From Aggregatibacter kilianii (lineage in GTDB: Bacteria > Pseudomonadota > Gammaproteobacteria > Enterobacterales > Pasteurellaceae): a DNA stretch of 50,897 nt. Below the pieces are notes generated by a model. That model saw only the letters and a list, made by a program, of their open reading frames with translations. It was not told the origin of the DNA and ran no database searches. How positions within the stretch are numbered: position 1 is the stretch's first letter; the number at the start of each line of letters is the position of its first letter. This document shows positions 18,596-29,219 of this stretch, piece after piece. A program made the translations under genes and the position numbers. Location: NCBI RefSeq assembly GCF_003129965.1, contig NZ_NRCJ01000016.1, forward strand, positions 1-50,897, written 5' to 3'.

Positions 18596-21265
18596 ATGTC
18601 TGATTTAGCCCAAGATATTACGCCGGTAAGTATTGAAGAAGAATTGAAATCTTCATACCTCGATTACGCCATGTCCGTTATTGTGGGACGCGCCTTGCCA
18701 GATGTGCGCGACGGCTTGAAACCGGTGCACCGCCGCGTGCTGTTTGCGATGCACGAAGGGGGCAATGCCTACAACAAACCGTACCGCAAATCCGCCCGTA
18801 TTGTTGGTGATGTAATCGGTAAATATCACCCACACGGCGATAGCGCGGTGTATGACACCTTGGTGCGTATGGCACAGCCGTTCTCCCTGCGTTATATGTT
18901 GGTGGACGGGCAAGGTAACTTCGGTTCCGTGGACGGCGACGCACCGGCGGCAATGCGTTATACAGAAGCCCGTATGACCAAAATCGCCCATGAATTATTG
19001 GCTGATTTAGACAAAGAAACCGTCAATTTTGTGCCGAACTATGACGGCTCGGAAATGATTCCTGAAGTGCTACCGACCAAGGTTCCGGCGTTGCTGGTGA
19101 ACGGTTCTTCCGGGATTGCCGTGGGGATGGCGACTAACATTCCACCGCACAATTTGGGCGAAGTGTTAGACGGTTGCTTGGCTTATATCGAAAATAACGA
19201 CATCACCATTGATGAATTAATAAGCCACATTCCCGGCCCGGACTTCCCGACTGCGGCTTTAATTAACGGTCGTAAAGGCATTGAAGAAGCCTATAAAACC
19301 GGTCGCGGCAAAATTTATGTACGCGCCCGCGCGGAAATCGAAACCGATGAAAAAGGCCGTGAAAGCATCATCGTGAACGAAATTCCCTACCAAGTTAACA
19401 AAGCGAAACTCATCGAAAAAATCGCCGAATTCGTCAAAGACAAAAAAATCGAAGGTATCAGCGGATTACGTGATGAATCAGACAAAGACGGTATGCGTAT
19501 CGTCATCGAAATTAAACGTGATGCCGTTGGTGAGGTGGTGTTAAATAACCTGTACGCGCTAACTCAAATGCAGGTGACGTTCGGGATTAACATTGTGGCG
19601 TTGGATCACGGTCAACCGAAATTGTTGAATTTAAAACAGCTTATTGAAGCCTTCGTGTTACACCGCCGTGAAGTAGTAACCCGTCGTACGATTTTTGAAT
19701 TACGTAAAGCCCGTGAACGTACGCATATTTTGGAAGGCTTGGCGATTGCCCTGGCAAATGTGGATCCGATTATCGAATTGATCCGCCAAGCGCCGAATCC
19801 GGAAAGTGCCAAACGTGAATTACTTGCCCGTCCGTGGCAGCTTGGTCATGTTGCCGAGATGCTGGCGGCAAGCGGTGTCGATGCCGCCCGTCCGGAAGAT
19901 TTGGAAGAACAATATGGCATTCGTGACGGTTTATATTATTTAACGGAAGTGCAGGCGCAAGCGATTTTAGACTTACGTTTGCAAAAACTGACCAACTTGG
20001 GTCACGATGAAATTCTGGACGAATACAAAAAATTATTAGACGCCATCGGTGAATTATTATACATCCTGCGCAGTCCTGAACGTTTAATGGAAGTGATTCG
20101 TGAAGAATTGGAACAAATCCGCGAACAATTTAACGATCCGCGCAGAACGGAAATTACCGCTGCTTCCGGTGACATTAATTTGGAAGATTTAATTGCACAG
20201 GAAGATGTGGTTGTCACCCTTTCCCACGAAGGTTATGTGAAATATCAACCGATTACCGACTACGAAGCGCAACGTCGCGGCGGTAAAGGCAAGTCGGCAA
20301 CCAAGATGAAAGAAGAAGATTTCATCGAAAAATTATTGGTTGCCAACACCCATGACACCATTCTCTGTTTCTCCAGCCGTGGGCGTTTATATTGGTTAAA
20401 AGTATATCAATTGCCGCAAGCCAGCCGTGGTTCACGCGGGCGTCCAATCGTGAATATTTTGCCGCTCAATGAAAACGAGCGAATTACCGCTATCTTACCG
20501 GTCGGCGCCTATGAAGAAGACAAATTTGTGATCATGGCAACGGCCGGCGGTATTGTGAAGAAAATTGCCTTAACGGAATTCAGCCGTCCGCGTTCCAGCG
20601 GTATTATCGCGTTAAACCTACGCGATGAAGACGAATTAATCGGCGTAGATATTACCGACGGCAGCAACGAAATCATGTTGTTCTCTTCTCAAGGTCGCGT
20701 GGTGCGCTTCAGCGAATCCGCCGTGCGTGCTATGGGACGTTTGGCAACGGGCGTACGCGGTATCAAGCTTGCCTTAACCAACGACCTGAACGAGGACGAA
20801 AGTGCGGTAGAAATTGAAGACGTTTCTGATGATAACGCGGAAGAAACCTTAGATTTGAATATCGACAAAGTGGTTTCTTTGGTGGTGCCGAAAAATAACG
20901 GCGAAATCCTCACCGCGACGCAAAATGGTTATGGCAAACGGACGAAATTGGAAGAATATCCGACCAAATCCCGTAACACCAAAGGGGTGATTTCCATTAA
21001 AGTGAGCGAGCGTAACGGCAAAGTTGTTGCGGCAACACAAGTGGAAGAAAACGACCAAATCATGTTGATTACCGATGCGGGAACCCTTGTGCGTACACGC
21101 GTCAGCGAAGTCAGCATTGTTGGACGCAACACCCAAGGTGTTCGCTTAATTCGCACCGGCGAAACCGAGCACGTTGTGAGTTTAGAGCGTATCTGTGACG
21201 TCGATGACGACGAAACCGAAGGCGAAAATTCGGGAGAAAGTGCGGTAGAAAATAGCGAAGAATAA
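18596..21265 (+). CDS. gyrA: DNA gyrase subunit A
   Basis: The breakage-reunion subunit of gyrase. The active-site tyrosine is Tyr122 in RYTEARMTK. The quinolone-determining positions are Ser83 and Asp87 in [10 protein letters not shown], the susceptible wild-type state. The GyrA box QRRGGKG lies in the C-terminal wrapping domain, followed by an acidic tail. The length of 889 residues is normal. It ends at a strong hairpin terminator. Confidence 0.97.
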   Translation: MSDLAQDITPVSIEEELKSSYLDYAMSVIVGRALPDVRDGLKPVHRRVLFAMHEGGNAYNKPYRKSARIVGDVIGKYHPHGDSAVYDTLVRMAQPFSLRYMLVDGQGNFGSVDGDAPAAMRYTEARMTKIAHELLADLDKETVNFVPNYDGSEMIPEVLPTKVPALLVNGSSGIAVGMATNIPPHNLGEVLDGCLAYIENNDITIDELISHIPGPDFPTAALINGRKGIEEAYKTGRGKIYVRARAEIETDEKGRESIIVNEIPYQVNKAKLIEKIAEFVKDKKIEGISGLRDESDKDGMRIVIEIKRDAVGEVVLNNLYALTQMQVTFGINIVALDHGQPKLLNLKQLIEAFVLHRREVVTRRTIFELRKARERTHILEGLAIALANVDPIIELIRQAPNPESAKRELLARPWQLGHVAEMLAASGVDAARPEDLEEQYGIRDGLYYLTEVQAQAILDLRLQKLTNLGHDEILDEYKKLLDAIGELLYILRSPERLMEVIREELEQIREQFNDPRRTEITAASGDINLEDLIAQEDVVVTLSHEGYVKYQPITDYEAQRRGGKGKSATKMKEEDFIEKLLVANTHDTILCFSSRGRLYWLKVYQLPQASRGSRGRPIVNILPLNENERITAILPVGAYEEDKFVIMATAGGIVKKIALTEFSRPRSSGIIALNLRDEDELIGVDITDGSNEIMLFSSQGRVVRFSESAVRAMGRLATGVRGIKLALTNDLNEDESAVEIEDVSDDNAEETLDLNIDKVVSLVVPKNNGEILTATQNGYGKRTKLEEYPTKSRNTKGVISIKVSERNGKVVAATQVEENDQIMLITDAGTLVRTRVSEVSIVGRNTQGVRLIRTGETEHVVSLERICDVDDDETEGENSGESAVENSEE

Positions 21266-21288
21266 CAACATTAGGTTATTTCTATTTT

Positions 21289-21322
21289 AAGGCAGTAGTG
21301 TTTTACTACTGCCTTTAGTATT
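21289..21322 (+). terminator. Rho-independent terminator after gyrA
   Basis: The arms AAGGCAGTAGT and ACTACTGCCTT (11 base pairs) enclose a 5-base loop, followed by a short T-rich stretch. It lies between gyrA and the SirB-like gene. Confidence 0.8.
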
Positions 21323-21333
21323 TGGAGTGAAAA

Positions 21334-21684
21334 ATGGGAATTTATCTGGTTTATTTGCACATCGTTTGTGCTTTTTTAAGCTTAGGGTTGTTAATTGTGC
21401 GTGGGGCAATGCAATTAACGCAGCGGGACTGGCGCGCGGTAAAACTCTTGAAAATTCTACCGCACTTAACGGACACCTTGCTTATTCTCAGCGGCGGCGT
21501 CATGTTATTTATGTTCAACTACGGCTTGCCGGTTTGGATTGTGGCGAAGATTTTATTGCTGGCAGGCTATATCGTCTTCTCGGCAAAATTTTTCAGTAAA
21601 AAACAATCGCAAAATCGACCGCACTTTTTCTTCCTCGCCCTCGCGGCGCTTATTGCCACCATTTTATTAGGTTATTTTCACTAG
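21334..21684 (+). CDS. SirB-family small membrane protein
   Basis: A 116-residue protein with about four hydrophobic helices and the SirB-like N-terminus (YLVYLHIVCAFLSLGLLIVRG) and HLTDTLLILSGG block. Family function is poorly known; E. coli relatives sit near the prfA/kdsA locus. GGAGTG precedes the ATG. It stands alone between two terminators. Inner-membrane location is inferred. Confidence 0.7.
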   Translation: MGIYLVYLHIVCAFLSLGLLIVRGAMQLTQRDWRAVKLLKILPHLTDTLLILSGGVMLFMFNYGLPVWIVAKILLLAGYIVFSAKFFSKKQSQNRPHFFFLALAALIATILLGYFH

Positions 21685-21688
21685 ACAC

Positions 21689-21720
21689 AAAAAAGTGGGC
21701 ACCAAAACCCACTTTTTCTT
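21689..21720. terminator. Bidirectional terminator
   Basis: An AAAAAGTGGG arm and a CCCACTTTTT arm surround an 8-base loop between the convergent SirB-like gene and yciH. A and T runs on both sides allow use from either strand. Confidence 0.85.
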
Positions 21721-21721
21721 T

Positions 21722-22039
21722 TTAACCACCGGCTAATTTCACCTTAAAGCCTTTTTGTTCCAACAGCTGTTTCAGTAAATCACGCTTTTCGCCCTGAATT
21801 TCGATGGTATGATTTTTCACCGCACCACCGCATCCACAACGTTTTTTCAATTCTGCCGCCAAGGTTTTCAATTCTGCTTCCGCCAATCCCAGCCCGCTGA
21901 TAATACTCACGCCACTGCCTTTACGACCGCTTTTTTGCAGCTGAATACGAACAATGCCGTCACTTTGCGGAATCTGATCCTGCGGTTTATCGGCTTTAAT
22001 ACGCCCCACTTCGGTGGAATAAACTAACTGGTCCGTCAT
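21722..22039 (-). CDS. yciH: SUI1/eIF1-like translation factor YciH
   Basis: The 105-residue product has the SUI1 fold signature: RIQLQKSGRKGSGVSIISGL followed by LKKRCGCGGAVKNHTIEIQG. E. coli YciH influences initiation fidelity on the 30S subunit. It starts 6 bases after pyrF ends, the same pair as in E. coli and H. influenzae, and ends at a bidirectional terminator. Confidence 0.92.
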   Translation of the reverse strand: MTDQLVYSTEVGRIKADKPQDQIPQSDGIVRIQLQKSGRKGSGVSIISGLGLAEAELKTLAAELKKRCGCGGAVKNHTIEIQGEKRDLLKQLLEQKGFKVKLAGG

Positions 22040-22045
22040 TGTTAA

Positions 22046-22738
22046 TTACGCGATAGAGGCATTAATGGATTTCAACACGTCCGCCGGATTTTCCGCTTGG
22101 GTAATCGGACGACCAATGACTAAGTAATCGGAACCGGAACGAATTGCCGCCGCCGGCGTCATTACGCGGCGTTGATCGCCAAAATCGGCACCAATCGGGC
22201 GAATCCCCGGCGTGACCAATAAAAAGTTCTCACCACAGTTGCGGCGCAAAATTTCCACTTCCTGCGGTGAACAAACCACACCATCCAAGCCCGCGCGCTG
22301 GGTGAGATGCGCCAAACGAATAACTTGTTCCATCGGCGAGGCGTTAATGCCGATTTGTAGCAAATCCAAATCTTCCATACTGGTCAGCACGGTAACGCCG
22401 ATTAATAACGGCGCATCTTTGCCGTAGGGCTCAAGAATTTTTTTCGCTTCTTCCATCATGCGTAAGCCGCCGCTGGCGTGCAAATCCACCATCCAAACAC
22501 CTAAATCGGCGGCAGAACGCACCGCTCTTGCCACCGTATTCGGAATATCATGAAATTTCAAATCAAGGAAAACATCAAAATTACGCGCATGCAATTGCTT
22601 CACAAAATTGGTACCGAGCGTAGTAAACATTTCTTTACCCACTTTTAATCGGCATGAATTCGGATCCAGTTGGTCCACTAACGCCAAAGCTTCGGATTCT
22701 TTTTCATAATCCAATGCAATAATGACTTTGTTCATCAT
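22046..22738 (-). CDS. pyrF: Orotidine 5'-phosphate decarboxylase
   Basis: It makes UMP from OMP in pyrimidine synthesis. The catalytic Lys-Asp-Lys-Asp network is in [13 protein letters not shown], and VTPGIRP with its downstream phosphate loop VIGRPI are intact. The length is 230 residues. Two adjacent ATGs (22738 and 22735) follow a GGAG site. It is flanked by lapB and yciH. Confidence 0.95.
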   Translation of the reverse strand: MMNKVIIALDYEKESEALALVDQLDPNSCRLKVGKEMFTTLGTNFVKQLHARNFDVFLDLKFHDIPNTVARAVRSAADLGVWMVDLHASGGLRMMEEAKKILEPYGKDAPLLIGVTVLTSMEDLDLLQIGINASPMEQVIRLAHLTQRAGLDGVVCSPQEVEILRRNCGENFLLVTPGIRPIGADFGDQRRVMTPAAAIRSGSDYLVIGRPITQAENPADVLKSINASIA

Positions 22739-22768
22739 ATTTTTCTCCTTAATAAAGCAAAGTCGCGA

Positions 22769-23959
22769 TTAATTATGCTCAATCGCATTAACCGGTTTAA
22801 TGGTTTCCCATTGACGACAGGAAGGGCAACACCACATTAATTTATGGGTTTGAAACCCACAATTGCTACAACGATAATCAAAGGTTTGTTTAATACGTTC
22901 GCCAACCATTTTATGCAATAAGATCAAACTGTCTTTTCCTCTTCCTTTCTCGGCATCATCGATTTGATATTGAATAAAACGGTGGAAAATCGGTGTACTC
23001 GGATTTTGTTGCAATTGTTGGTATAACTTCAGTTGAGCGGCAGACATACCGTCTTTTTCTTCAATCACATCGGCCAGCATTAACGCCACTGCGCTGTTGT
23101 TATTTTGACGGCTGGCTTTAATTAAAAATAATTCAAAATTATCTAGCTGGTTCAACTTTTGATAACAAAGCTTCAACGCCGGCAAGGCTTCGCTGATGTA
23201 TGCCGGATTTTGATTTAAAATTTCTTCTAAAAAATCGACCGCACTTTTATAGTCTTCTTGCCGAATCGCTAAATCTGCCAACATCATTGAGGCTCTGACA
23301 CAATTTGGTGAGACTTTCAGCGCTTGTAATAAAATTTGCTGCGGATTCTCTTTGCTCTCTGCCGGCAAATGCTCTACAAACTCACAGTAATACTGCGCCA
23401 ATTCAACATCGTGAGTTTTCGGTGCAATTTTTGCCAGCTTCTCCGCCACATTAATAGCTTTTTTCCATTCTTTGGTTTTCTGATAAATGATCGCCAGTTG
23501 TTGCAATGCTCCTTCGGCAAATTCCGGCTCGTCTACCATTAAAATATACAGATTTTCCGCACGGTCAAAAAAACCGACTGTCATGAAATCTTTGGCAAGT
23601 TGCTGCTTGGCTAACAGTTTTTGTTCAAAAGAATAATTTGGGCTGTTATCTAAGGCTTGGTGAATGCGTAGTGCCCTATCCACCTCGCCGCGGGAACGGA
23701 ACAAATTACCTAACGTTAATTCCGCTTCAAATTGAGACGTGCTGTCAATTTCATTTTCGGTCTCTTGCTTTTGTAACATATCCAAAAACAAATCGACGGC
23801 TTTTTCCGTTTGATTGGCAAGTAAAAAATTCACCCCGGTTACATAATCACGGGAAAGCTTATTACTGACATCGTCCTGATCTTTTTTCGCACTGCGATGC
23901 CCCATATACCAACCATAAGCGGCTGCAATGGGCAAAAGAAGGAACAAGAGTTCAAGCAT
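22769..23959 (-). CDS. lapB: Lipopolysaccharide assembly protein B (YciM)
   Basis: It is anchored in the inner membrane by an N-terminal helix (residues 1-17) and carries about nine TPR-like repeats. The C-terminal rubredoxin-type zinc knuckle has the pairs CSNC and CPSC. In E. coli LapB promotes FtsH-dependent turnover of LpxC and so limits LPS synthesis. Its start shares bases with the lapA stop, so the two are translationally coupled. The length of 396 residues matches E. coli (389). Confidence 0.93.
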   Translation of the reverse strand: MLELLFLLLPIAAAYGWYMGHRSAKKDQDDVSNKLSRDYVTGVNFLLANQTEKAVDLFLDMLQKQETENEIDSTSQFEAELTLGNLFRSRGEVDRALRIHQALDNSPNYSFEQKLLAKQQLAKDFMTVGFFDRAENLYILMVDEPEFAEGALQQLAIIYQKTKEWKKAINVAEKLAKIAPKTHDVELAQYYCEFVEHLPAESKENPQQILLQALKVSPNCVRASMMLADLAIRQEDYKSAVDFLEEILNQNPAYISEALPALKLCYQKLNQLDNFELFLIKASRQNNNSAVALMLADVIEEKDGMSAAQLKLYQQLQQNPSTPIFHRFIQYQIDDAEKGRGKDSLILLHKMVGERIKQTFDYRCSNCGFQTHKLMWCCPSCRQWETIKPVNAIEHN

Positions 23960-24255
23960 TATTGAGAAACCTTATCTCTGCTGGTCGTTAATTCGTTGAT
24001 TTGCTGGGTTTGACGTTTAATTTGACGGTTAAGCGCAAGATTTTTAAATTTTAATTTTAGGTAAAAAAATCCGGTAATAAACCAACCTAAAACTAAGCCT
24101 AAACCGAATAAAATAGCAACTAAGGTAGAAAGCTGGAACTGGCTTTGCGCCACAATATAATTAAAGGTGATAACTTGATCGTTGTTGGCACCGATAGTCA
24201 CGGCGACTAACACAATGGCTAAAATAATGATCAATCCCAAAATATATTTAATCAT
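23959..24255 (-). CDS. lapA: Lipopolysaccharide assembly protein A (YciS)
   Basis: A 98-residue protein with two membrane helices (about residues 3-22 and 42-67) and a C-terminal coiled coil rich in Gln, the LapA/DUF1049 pattern. In E. coli LapA cooperates with LapB and FtsH in LPS control. The stop overlaps the lapB start. A terminator-like hairpin separates it from ihfB. Confidence 0.88.
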   Translation of the reverse strand: MIKYILGLIIILAIVLVAVTIGANNDQVITFNYIVAQSQFQLSTLVAILFGLGLVLGWFITGFFYLKLKFKNLALNRQIKRQTQQINELTTSRDKVSQ

Positions 24256-24308
24256 TTGTTTCTCCTTTAGATAAATTTGTGTGCATTATGCCAAAAATAC
24301 GCATAAAA

Positions 24309-24330
24309 AACGACACTTAAAAGTGCCGTT
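24309..24330 (-). terminator. Terminator between ihfB and lapA
   Basis: On the reverse strand the arms AACGGCACTT and AAGTGTCGTT pair with one G-T wobble and are followed by a T run. It would end the rpsA-ihfB message before lapA. Confidence 0.65.
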
Positions 24331-24351
24331 ATGAAAAGTTAGTAAAATAAA

Positions 24352-24639
24352 TTATGCTGCATAAACGTCAACACGTTCTCTTAATTCTTTGCCTGCCTTA
24401 AAGTATGGCACGCACTTGGCATCCAATTTTACTTGTTCGCCGGTTTTAGGATTACGTCCTATGCGCGGTTGGCGACAATGCAAAGAAAAACTGCCGAAGC
24501 CACGCACTTCAATGCGTTCGCCATTTTCTAATACATATGACATTTGCTCTAAAATTGCTTTGACCGCTTCTTCAACATGCTTAACAGGAATGTTGCTGTT
24601 TTTTTGCACCAGAAGTTCAATAAGTTCTGACTTTGTCAT
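24352..24639 (-). CDS. ihfB: Integration host factor subunit beta
   Basis: The DNA-bending heterodimer partner. The HU/IHF fold carries the beta-arm with [21 protein letters not shown], in which the arm-tip proline and the arginines are conserved. A length of 95 residues is standard. It lies downstream of rpsA, the conserved gammaproteobacterial order. IHF often participates in CRISPR spacer acquisition in I-E and I-F systems, but no IHF site was identified here. Confidence 0.95.
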   Translation of the reverse strand: MTKSELIELLVQKNSNIPVKHVEEAVKAILEQMSYVLENGERIEVRGFGSFSLHCRQPRIGRNPKTGEQVKLDAKCVPYFKAGKELRERVDVYAA

Positions 24640-24660
24640 ATATTCTCCTAACTCTTTATG

Positions 24661-24682
24661 ACCGGCATATTGCTATGCCGGC
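24661..24682 (-). other. Hairpin between rpsA and ihfB
   Basis: CCGGCATA and TATGCCGG form an 8-base-pair stem with a TTGC loop. No T run follows on the reverse strand, so it may protect the rpsA message 3' end or act as a partial attenuator, not as a full terminator. Confidence 0.5.
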
Positions 24683-24699
24683 TTATTAATAAAAGTGAA

Positions 24700-26346
24700 T
24701 TATTCACCTTTAGCGGCTTTGAAAGCTTCCGCCATTGCGTTTGGAATAGCAACTTCTTCTTGCTTATTCACGCTTGCAACTGCAGCCGCTTCTTCAGCCT
24801 GATCTTTCGCACGAACAGATAAGTGAACGATACGGGCTTTACGATCTACACCGGTGTATTTCGCTTCAACGACATCACCAACAGCAACTTCGTGAGTTAA
24901 ATCAGCTGCGCGGATATAACCTTCAACACCGCCGTCTAATTCAACTTTTGCACCTTTTGCATCAGCTTCAACAACTTTAGCGTTTAACACAGCGCCTTTT
25001 TTGTTGATTGCTACGAAGTTGTTGAACGGATCTTCTTCAAGTTGTTTGATACCTAAAGAAATACGTTCTTTCACTGCATCCACTTGCAATACGACTGCGG
25101 CGACTTCGTCACCTTTCTTGTAGTTGCGCACGGCTTCTTCGCCTTGAACGTTCCAAGAAATGTCTGATAAGTGAACTAAACCGTCGATACCGCCTTCTAA
25201 GCCAATGAAGATACCGAAGTCAGTGATAGATTTGATTTTACCGACAACTTTATCACCTTTGTTGTGAGTTTCGGCGAATTGAGTCCATGGGTTAGGTTTG
25301 CATTGTTTTAAACCTAAAGAAATGCGACGACGTTCTTCATCGATTTCCAATACCATCACTTCAACAACATCACCTAAGCTAACCACTTTAGATGGGTGGA
25401 TGTTTTTGTTAGTCCAGTCCATTTCGGAAACATGAACCAAACCTTCAACGCCGTCTAAAATCTCAACGAAACAGCCGTAGTCGGTTAAGTTAGTTACTTT
25501 ACCGGTCAATTTGCTGTTTACAGGGTGGTTTTCAGCGATTGCCGCCCAAGGATCTTGACCTAATTGTTTTAAGCCTAAAGATACACGGGTACGATCTTTG
25601 TCGAATTTCAATACTTTAACAGTAATTTCATCACCGACGTTAACGATTTCACTTGGATGTTTAACACGTTTCCAAGCCATATCGGTAATGTGTAATAAAC
25701 CGTCAACACCGCCTAAATCAACGAACGCACCATAGTCGGTTAAGTTTTTAACCGTACCTTTAACTTCAGCGCCTTCAGACAAGTTCGCTAATACTTCTTC
25801 ACGATCTTGGCTACTTTCGGATTCGATTACTGCACGGCGGGAAACAACAACGTTGTTACGTTTTTGATCAAGTTTGATTACTTTGAATTCTAATTCTTTG
25901 CCAAGTAAGTGATCTGCATCACGAACAGGGCGGGTATCAACTAATGAACCCGGTAAGAATGCGCGAACACCGTTTAACTCAACTGTGAAGCCACCTTTAA
26001 CTTTACCGTTAACCAAACCAAGTACAGTCGCTTGTTCGTCGTATGCTTTTTCCAATACAATCCAAGCTTCGTTGCGTTTTGCGTCGGCACGGGAAGCAAC
26101 AGTTTCACCGAAACCGTCATCCACAGCTTTAAGCACAACATCAACAACATCACCGACTTGAACTTCCAATTCACCTTGTGCATTAAAAAATTCTTCGGCA
26201 GGAATAGCGGATTCGGATTTAGAACCGGTATCTACAAGTACGAAGCCTTTTTGGATAGCAACGATGGTACCTTTAACGACCGCGCCTTGGCGGGTTTCAA
26301 GGTCTTTCAATGATTCTTCAAAGAGTTGAGCAAAAGATTCTGTCAT
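24700..26346 (-). CDS. rpsA: 30S ribosomal protein S1
   Basis: Six S1 RNA-binding repeats can be followed: two degenerate N-terminal repeats for ribosome attachment and four clear ones. The clear repeats have the pattern GxVxxITDFGxFVxLxGGxxGLxHxSD. The length of 548 residues is close to E. coli S1 (557). It lies between cmk and ihfB, as in most gammaproteobacteria. The wording of the message is typical of a highly expressed gene, with few rare codons by eye. Confidence 0.97.
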   Translation of the reverse strand: MTESFAQLFEESLKDLETRQGAVVKGTIVAIQKGFVLVDTGSKSESAIPAEEFFNAQGELEVQVGDVVDVVLKAVDDGFGETVASRADAKRNEAWIVLEKAYDEQATVLGLVNGKVKGGFTVELNGVRAFLPGSLVDTRPVRDADHLLGKELEFKVIKLDQKRNNVVVSRRAVIESESSQDREEVLANLSEGAEVKGTVKNLTDYGAFVDLGGVDGLLHITDMAWKRVKHPSEIVNVGDEITVKVLKFDKDRTRVSLGLKQLGQDPWAAIAENHPVNSKLTGKVTNLTDYGCFVEILDGVEGLVHVSEMDWTNKNIHPSKVVSLGDVVEVMVLEIDEERRRISLGLKQCKPNPWTQFAETHNKGDKVVGKIKSITDFGIFIGLEGGIDGLVHLSDISWNVQGEEAVRNYKKGDEVAAVVLQVDAVKERISLGIKQLEEDPFNNFVAINKKGAVLNAKVVEADAKGAKVELDGGVEGYIRAADLTHEVAVGDVVEAKYTGVDRKARIVHLSVRAKDQAEEAAAVASVNKQEEVAIPNAMAEAFKAAKGE

Positions 26347-26445
26347 AATTAATCTTCAATTTTAAGTAAATAACGTCCACTTCTAATCCATAAAAAGTGG
26401 GGCTGATAATAAAGTCTATTCATCCGTGAATAAACCGTAAAAATT

Positions 26446-27123
26446 TTAAGCTTTAATATCAATACGTTGCTGAATATAACTTAATGCCTGACGAATCACT
26501 TCATCAATATTTAATGTTGTGCTATCAAGCAAAAACGCATCATCAGCAGGTTTTAAAGGGGCGACGGCACGATTTCTGTCGCGCAAATCACGCTCTTTTA
26601 TCTCGGCTAAAATCTGTGCAAAGTTACCACTAATCCCTTTATTTTGCAACTGGTTATAACGTCTTTTTGCGCGTTCTTCCGCACTCGCATCCAAAAAGAG
26701 TTTAACTTGTGCTTCGGGAAATACGACCGTGCCCATATCCCGGCCGTCCGCAATCAAACCCTTTTCCGTGGCAAAATCGCGCTGACGTTGCAACAACGCG
26801 GCACGCACTTGCGGGAAAACCGCAACTTTTGATGCGGCGTCGGCAACTTCCTGAGTACGAATCTGACGACTGACATTTTCGCCGTTAAGCAAAATTTGTA
26901 CCTCGCCGTCCTGCGGCACAAATTCAATTTGCAAATGCTGCGCCAGGTTAGCTAACGCAGATTCGTCCGTCAAATCCACCGCACTTTTTAGCGCCGACAA
27001 CGCCGTTACCCGATAAATCGCCCCGGAATCCAGTAAGGCGAAACCTAATTTTTCCGCCAGCGCATAACATAGCGTGCCTTTTCCTGCGCCGCTCGGCCCG
27101 TCCACCGTAATAATTTTATTCAT
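26446..27123 (-). CDS. cmk: Cytidylate kinase
   Basis: It phosphorylates CMP and dCMP. The P-loop GPSGAGKGT is at residues 9-17, the CMP-binding RDMGTVVFP block is at about 128-136, and [20 protein letters not shown] is close to the C-terminus. The length of 225 residues is normal. The start overlaps the end of the upstream DUF535 gene by 8 bases. It precedes rpsA by about 100 bases. Confidence 0.96.
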   Translation of the reverse strand: MNKIITVDGPSGAGKGTLCYALAEKLGFALLDSGAIYRVTALSALKSAVDLTDESALANLAQHLQIEFVPQDGEVQILLNGENVSRQIRTQEVADAASKVAVFPQVRAALLQRQRDFATEKGLIADGRDMGTVVFPEAQVKLFLDASAEERAKRRYNQLQNKGISGNFAQILAEIKERDLRDRNRAVAPLKPADDAFLLDSTTLNIDEVIRQALSYIQQRIDIKA

Positions 27124-27994
27124 GGTTTTTCTCTGTCAAAAGGGATTGAATCTCTGCCGTCATTTTGTCAAACATTTCATAACGTTTACGATACATGGAA
27201 CGTTTTTTACTCTGAATTTCGTCCAACGGACGACGCTCAAGTGCGGTGGAAATTTGCCAATAATTTTCCGCCGATTTGCCCTCGTTTTCCTGCCAGAACT
27301 CATCATAGTTAAACAATAATTTTGCCGAATCGTTCCAACGATATTTTGCCTGACATTTATGCGGAATGCCTTCCAAACGGCAATTTAATGTGTCAGTCAG
27401 CACTTTAAAGGCGTCTACCAACATAAACATCGGGCGCACGCCGTGTAACGCTTTTGTCGTGTGACGTACCAACTCCTGCGCATCATTGCCTTTCGGTCCT
27501 TGAATAGACGCAATCAACAGACGATTATCCGCTAAAAAGGTAAAGCCGGCGGAATAAATGGTACGTTGGTTCGCATCTGTTAAACCGATGGCAAAAAAAC
27601 CTTCGTAAGGATCGATATAATTTAGCGTTAAATTCAGTGCCAATTCATCGGTTAACTGTGACAATAACACTGATTGCAGTGCAATTAACTTTTCGCATAA
27701 CGCCGCGCCGAATTGTTTTTCCGCCACCGTAAAATGCGTTTTAATCGCCTGCAAACGCTGTGTTGCACTAAAACGTTTATCACAATATCGGCTGAGTAAC
27801 GTATTCACACGATAGGGGTGTTGAGTAAAAATCGGCTGCCATAACGGGTTATTATTCATAAAAGTCACGAATGCCTTACATTGCCCGGCAAAAACCAAGC
27901 CGCGCACCCGATAGCGCAACCATTCCCGTAGCCGTTTTAATTTTCGTTTTTCGACGGGAAACATTTCGTGAAAGGTCGGAAAATGGAAATCCAT
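27116..27994 (-). CDS. VirK/DUF535-family protein
   Basis: About 293 residues with the DUF535 (VirK/YbjX-like) pattern, including [26 protein letters not shown] and [18 protein letters not shown]. Relatives affect cell-envelope and virulence traits, but the biochemical role is unknown. The start is uncertain: the ATG at 27994 has GAGG 9 bases upstream, while codons at 28000 and 28021 are also in frame. It overlaps cmk by 8 bases and so is probably co-transcribed with it. Confidence 0.75.
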   Translation of the reverse strand: MDFHFPTFHEMFPVEKRKLKRLREWLRYRVRGLVFAGQCKAFVTFMNNNPLWQPIFTQHPYRVNTLLSRYCDKRFSATQRLQAIKTHFTVAEKQFGAALCEKLIALQSVLLSQLTDELALNLTLNYIDPYEGFFAIGLTDANQRTIYSAGFTFLADNRLLIASIQGPKGNDAQELVRHTTKALHGVRPMFMLVDAFKVLTDTLNCRLEGIPHKCQAKYRWNDSAKLLFNYDEFWQENEGKSAENYWQISTALERRPLDEIQSKKRSMYRKRYEMFDKMTAEIQSLLTEKNHE

Positions 27995-28092
27995 AACCAT
28001 AAACCTCAAAAATTGATTCAATAAATTAGGCGCGGAATTATAACAAAAAGCCGCTTTCTTTTAAATGCGCCGATACACTATAGAAAACACAC

Positions 28093-28144
28093 AAAAAAAG
28101 AACTGCACTTTCCTGTTCCATAGGCAAAAGTGCGGTCCTTTTTC
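28093..28144. terminator. Inverted uptake-signal pair forming a terminator
   Basis: Two opposed uptake-signal-like cores, AACTGCACTTT and AAAGTGCGGTC, form an imperfect stem with a 14-base loop, flanked by A and T runs. It lies between azlD and the DUF535 gene. Paired uptake signals acting as terminators are a known Pasteurellaceae habit. Confidence 0.6.
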
Positions 28145-28153
28145 AATGCGTTT

Positions 28154-28486
28154 TTACGCGGTGAACACCTGCTGCACCAAGAGCATATATAAGATTGTGC
28201 CGGCGGCGATAGAAAGGAACATATTGCGTTTCCAAAAATGCAGCGCCAACACCACCGCGCCGGCGATAAACTCCGGCAAGCCGTGAAAACCGCTCAACAG
28301 ATCGATATTTTTATAGCAATACACGACCAACATACCGAACATGGCGGCGGGCAGCACTTTGCCTAAATAACGAATATATTCGGGAATCGGACGGTTGGCG
28401 GGGAAAATCCAAAACGGCAACCAGCGGGTGAATTGCACCGCCAACACGGCGATAGCGATGGTTAAAATCTGTTCGGTCAAGCTCAT
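28154..28486 (-). CDS. azlD: AzlD-family amino-acid exporter subunit
   Basis: A 110-residue protein with about four membrane helices and the AzlD pattern (TRWLPFWIFPANRPIPEYIRYLGKVLPAAMFGMLVVYC). With AzlC it forms a two-subunit exporter. Homologues export branched-chain amino acids and, in BrnFE, methionine. The azlC stop and this start abut, so the subunits are made together. An inverted uptake-signal terminator follows. Confidence 0.85.
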   Translation of the reverse strand: MSLTEQILTIAIAVLAVQFTRWLPFWIFPANRPIPEYIRYLGKVLPAAMFGMLVVYCYKNIDLLSGFHGLPEFIAGAVVLALHFWKRNMFLSIAAGTILYMLLVQQVFTA

Positions 28487-29215
28487 TTATTCCACCCTTT
28501 CCAATTTTGACGCCAATTTCGGGCGACGCAAGGTCAGCACCGACCAAATGCCGATAAGGGTCGGCAACAAGAAATATTCACTGCCGAAAATCAGCAACGC
28601 AATCAAGGCAATAGCAAGCCCCAACACAGAGCTTTCGTGGGATTTTTCCTGCGCCCAGTTTTCCGCAAAAATCACCAGAAACAATGCCGTCATGGCAAAT
28701 TCGATGCCTTTTAAATCAAAGGGAATGACGTTGCCGAACAGGTTGCCTAATGCCGCGCCCGTCGCCCAGTACAGTTGTAAATATAGGCTGACGAAAAACA
28801 TATACCAACCGCGATCCAAGTGCGGTGGAATTTTCGCCATATAATTGAGCGAAAAGGATTCGTCAACCAGCGTAGCAATGAGATACGGACGTTTTTTGCC
28901 CAAATATTTGCCGTATTTTTCCAACATGGAAATGCTGTAAAAAAGCTGCCGCCCGCTGACCATCAACGTAATCAGCAGTGCGTTAAGCGGCGCAAAAGGC
29001 AAAGTGAGCGCGCCGGCAATAATAAATTCCACGGAGCCGCCGTAAATCAGCAATGCCATTAAAAACGGGTACCAGGCGCTGAAACCAAGGGCTTTCATGT
29101 AAATGCCGTACGCCATGCCGAGGAATAAAAAACCGGCAATCATCGGCGCACTGTAAGGCAATGCCGCTTTAGCGGCGGCAAAAACGGGATGAGAATGTGT
29201 CTTCACATCAGACAT
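28487..29215 (-). CDS. azlC: AzlC-family amino-acid exporter subunit
   Basis: A 242-residue membrane protein with the AzlC signature: SAPMIAGFLFLGMAYGIYM near the N-terminus and YGGSVEFIIAGAL in the middle. It is the large subunit paired with AzlD. It begins 4 bases after metR ends. This linkage makes methionine or its analogue a reasonable candidate substrate, an inference from context only, since the family mostly exports branched-chain amino acids. Confidence 0.87.
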   Translation of the reverse strand: MSDVKTHSHPVFAAAKAALPYSAPMIAGFLFLGMAYGIYMKALGFSAWYPFLMALLIYGGSVEFIIAGALTLPFAPLNALLITLMVSGRQLFYSISMLEKYGKYLGKKRPYLIATLVDESFSLNYMAKIPPHLDRGWYMFFVSLYLQLYWATGAALGNLFGNVIPFDLKGIEFAMTALFLVIFAENWAQEKSHESSVLGLAIALIALLIFGSEYFLLPTLIGIWSVLTLRRPKLASKLERVE

Positions 29216-29219
29216 ACAA

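Noticed and set aside
18653-18991. Open frames on the reverse strand within gyrA
   Set aside because: They are shadows of a highly conserved gene with no independent signals.
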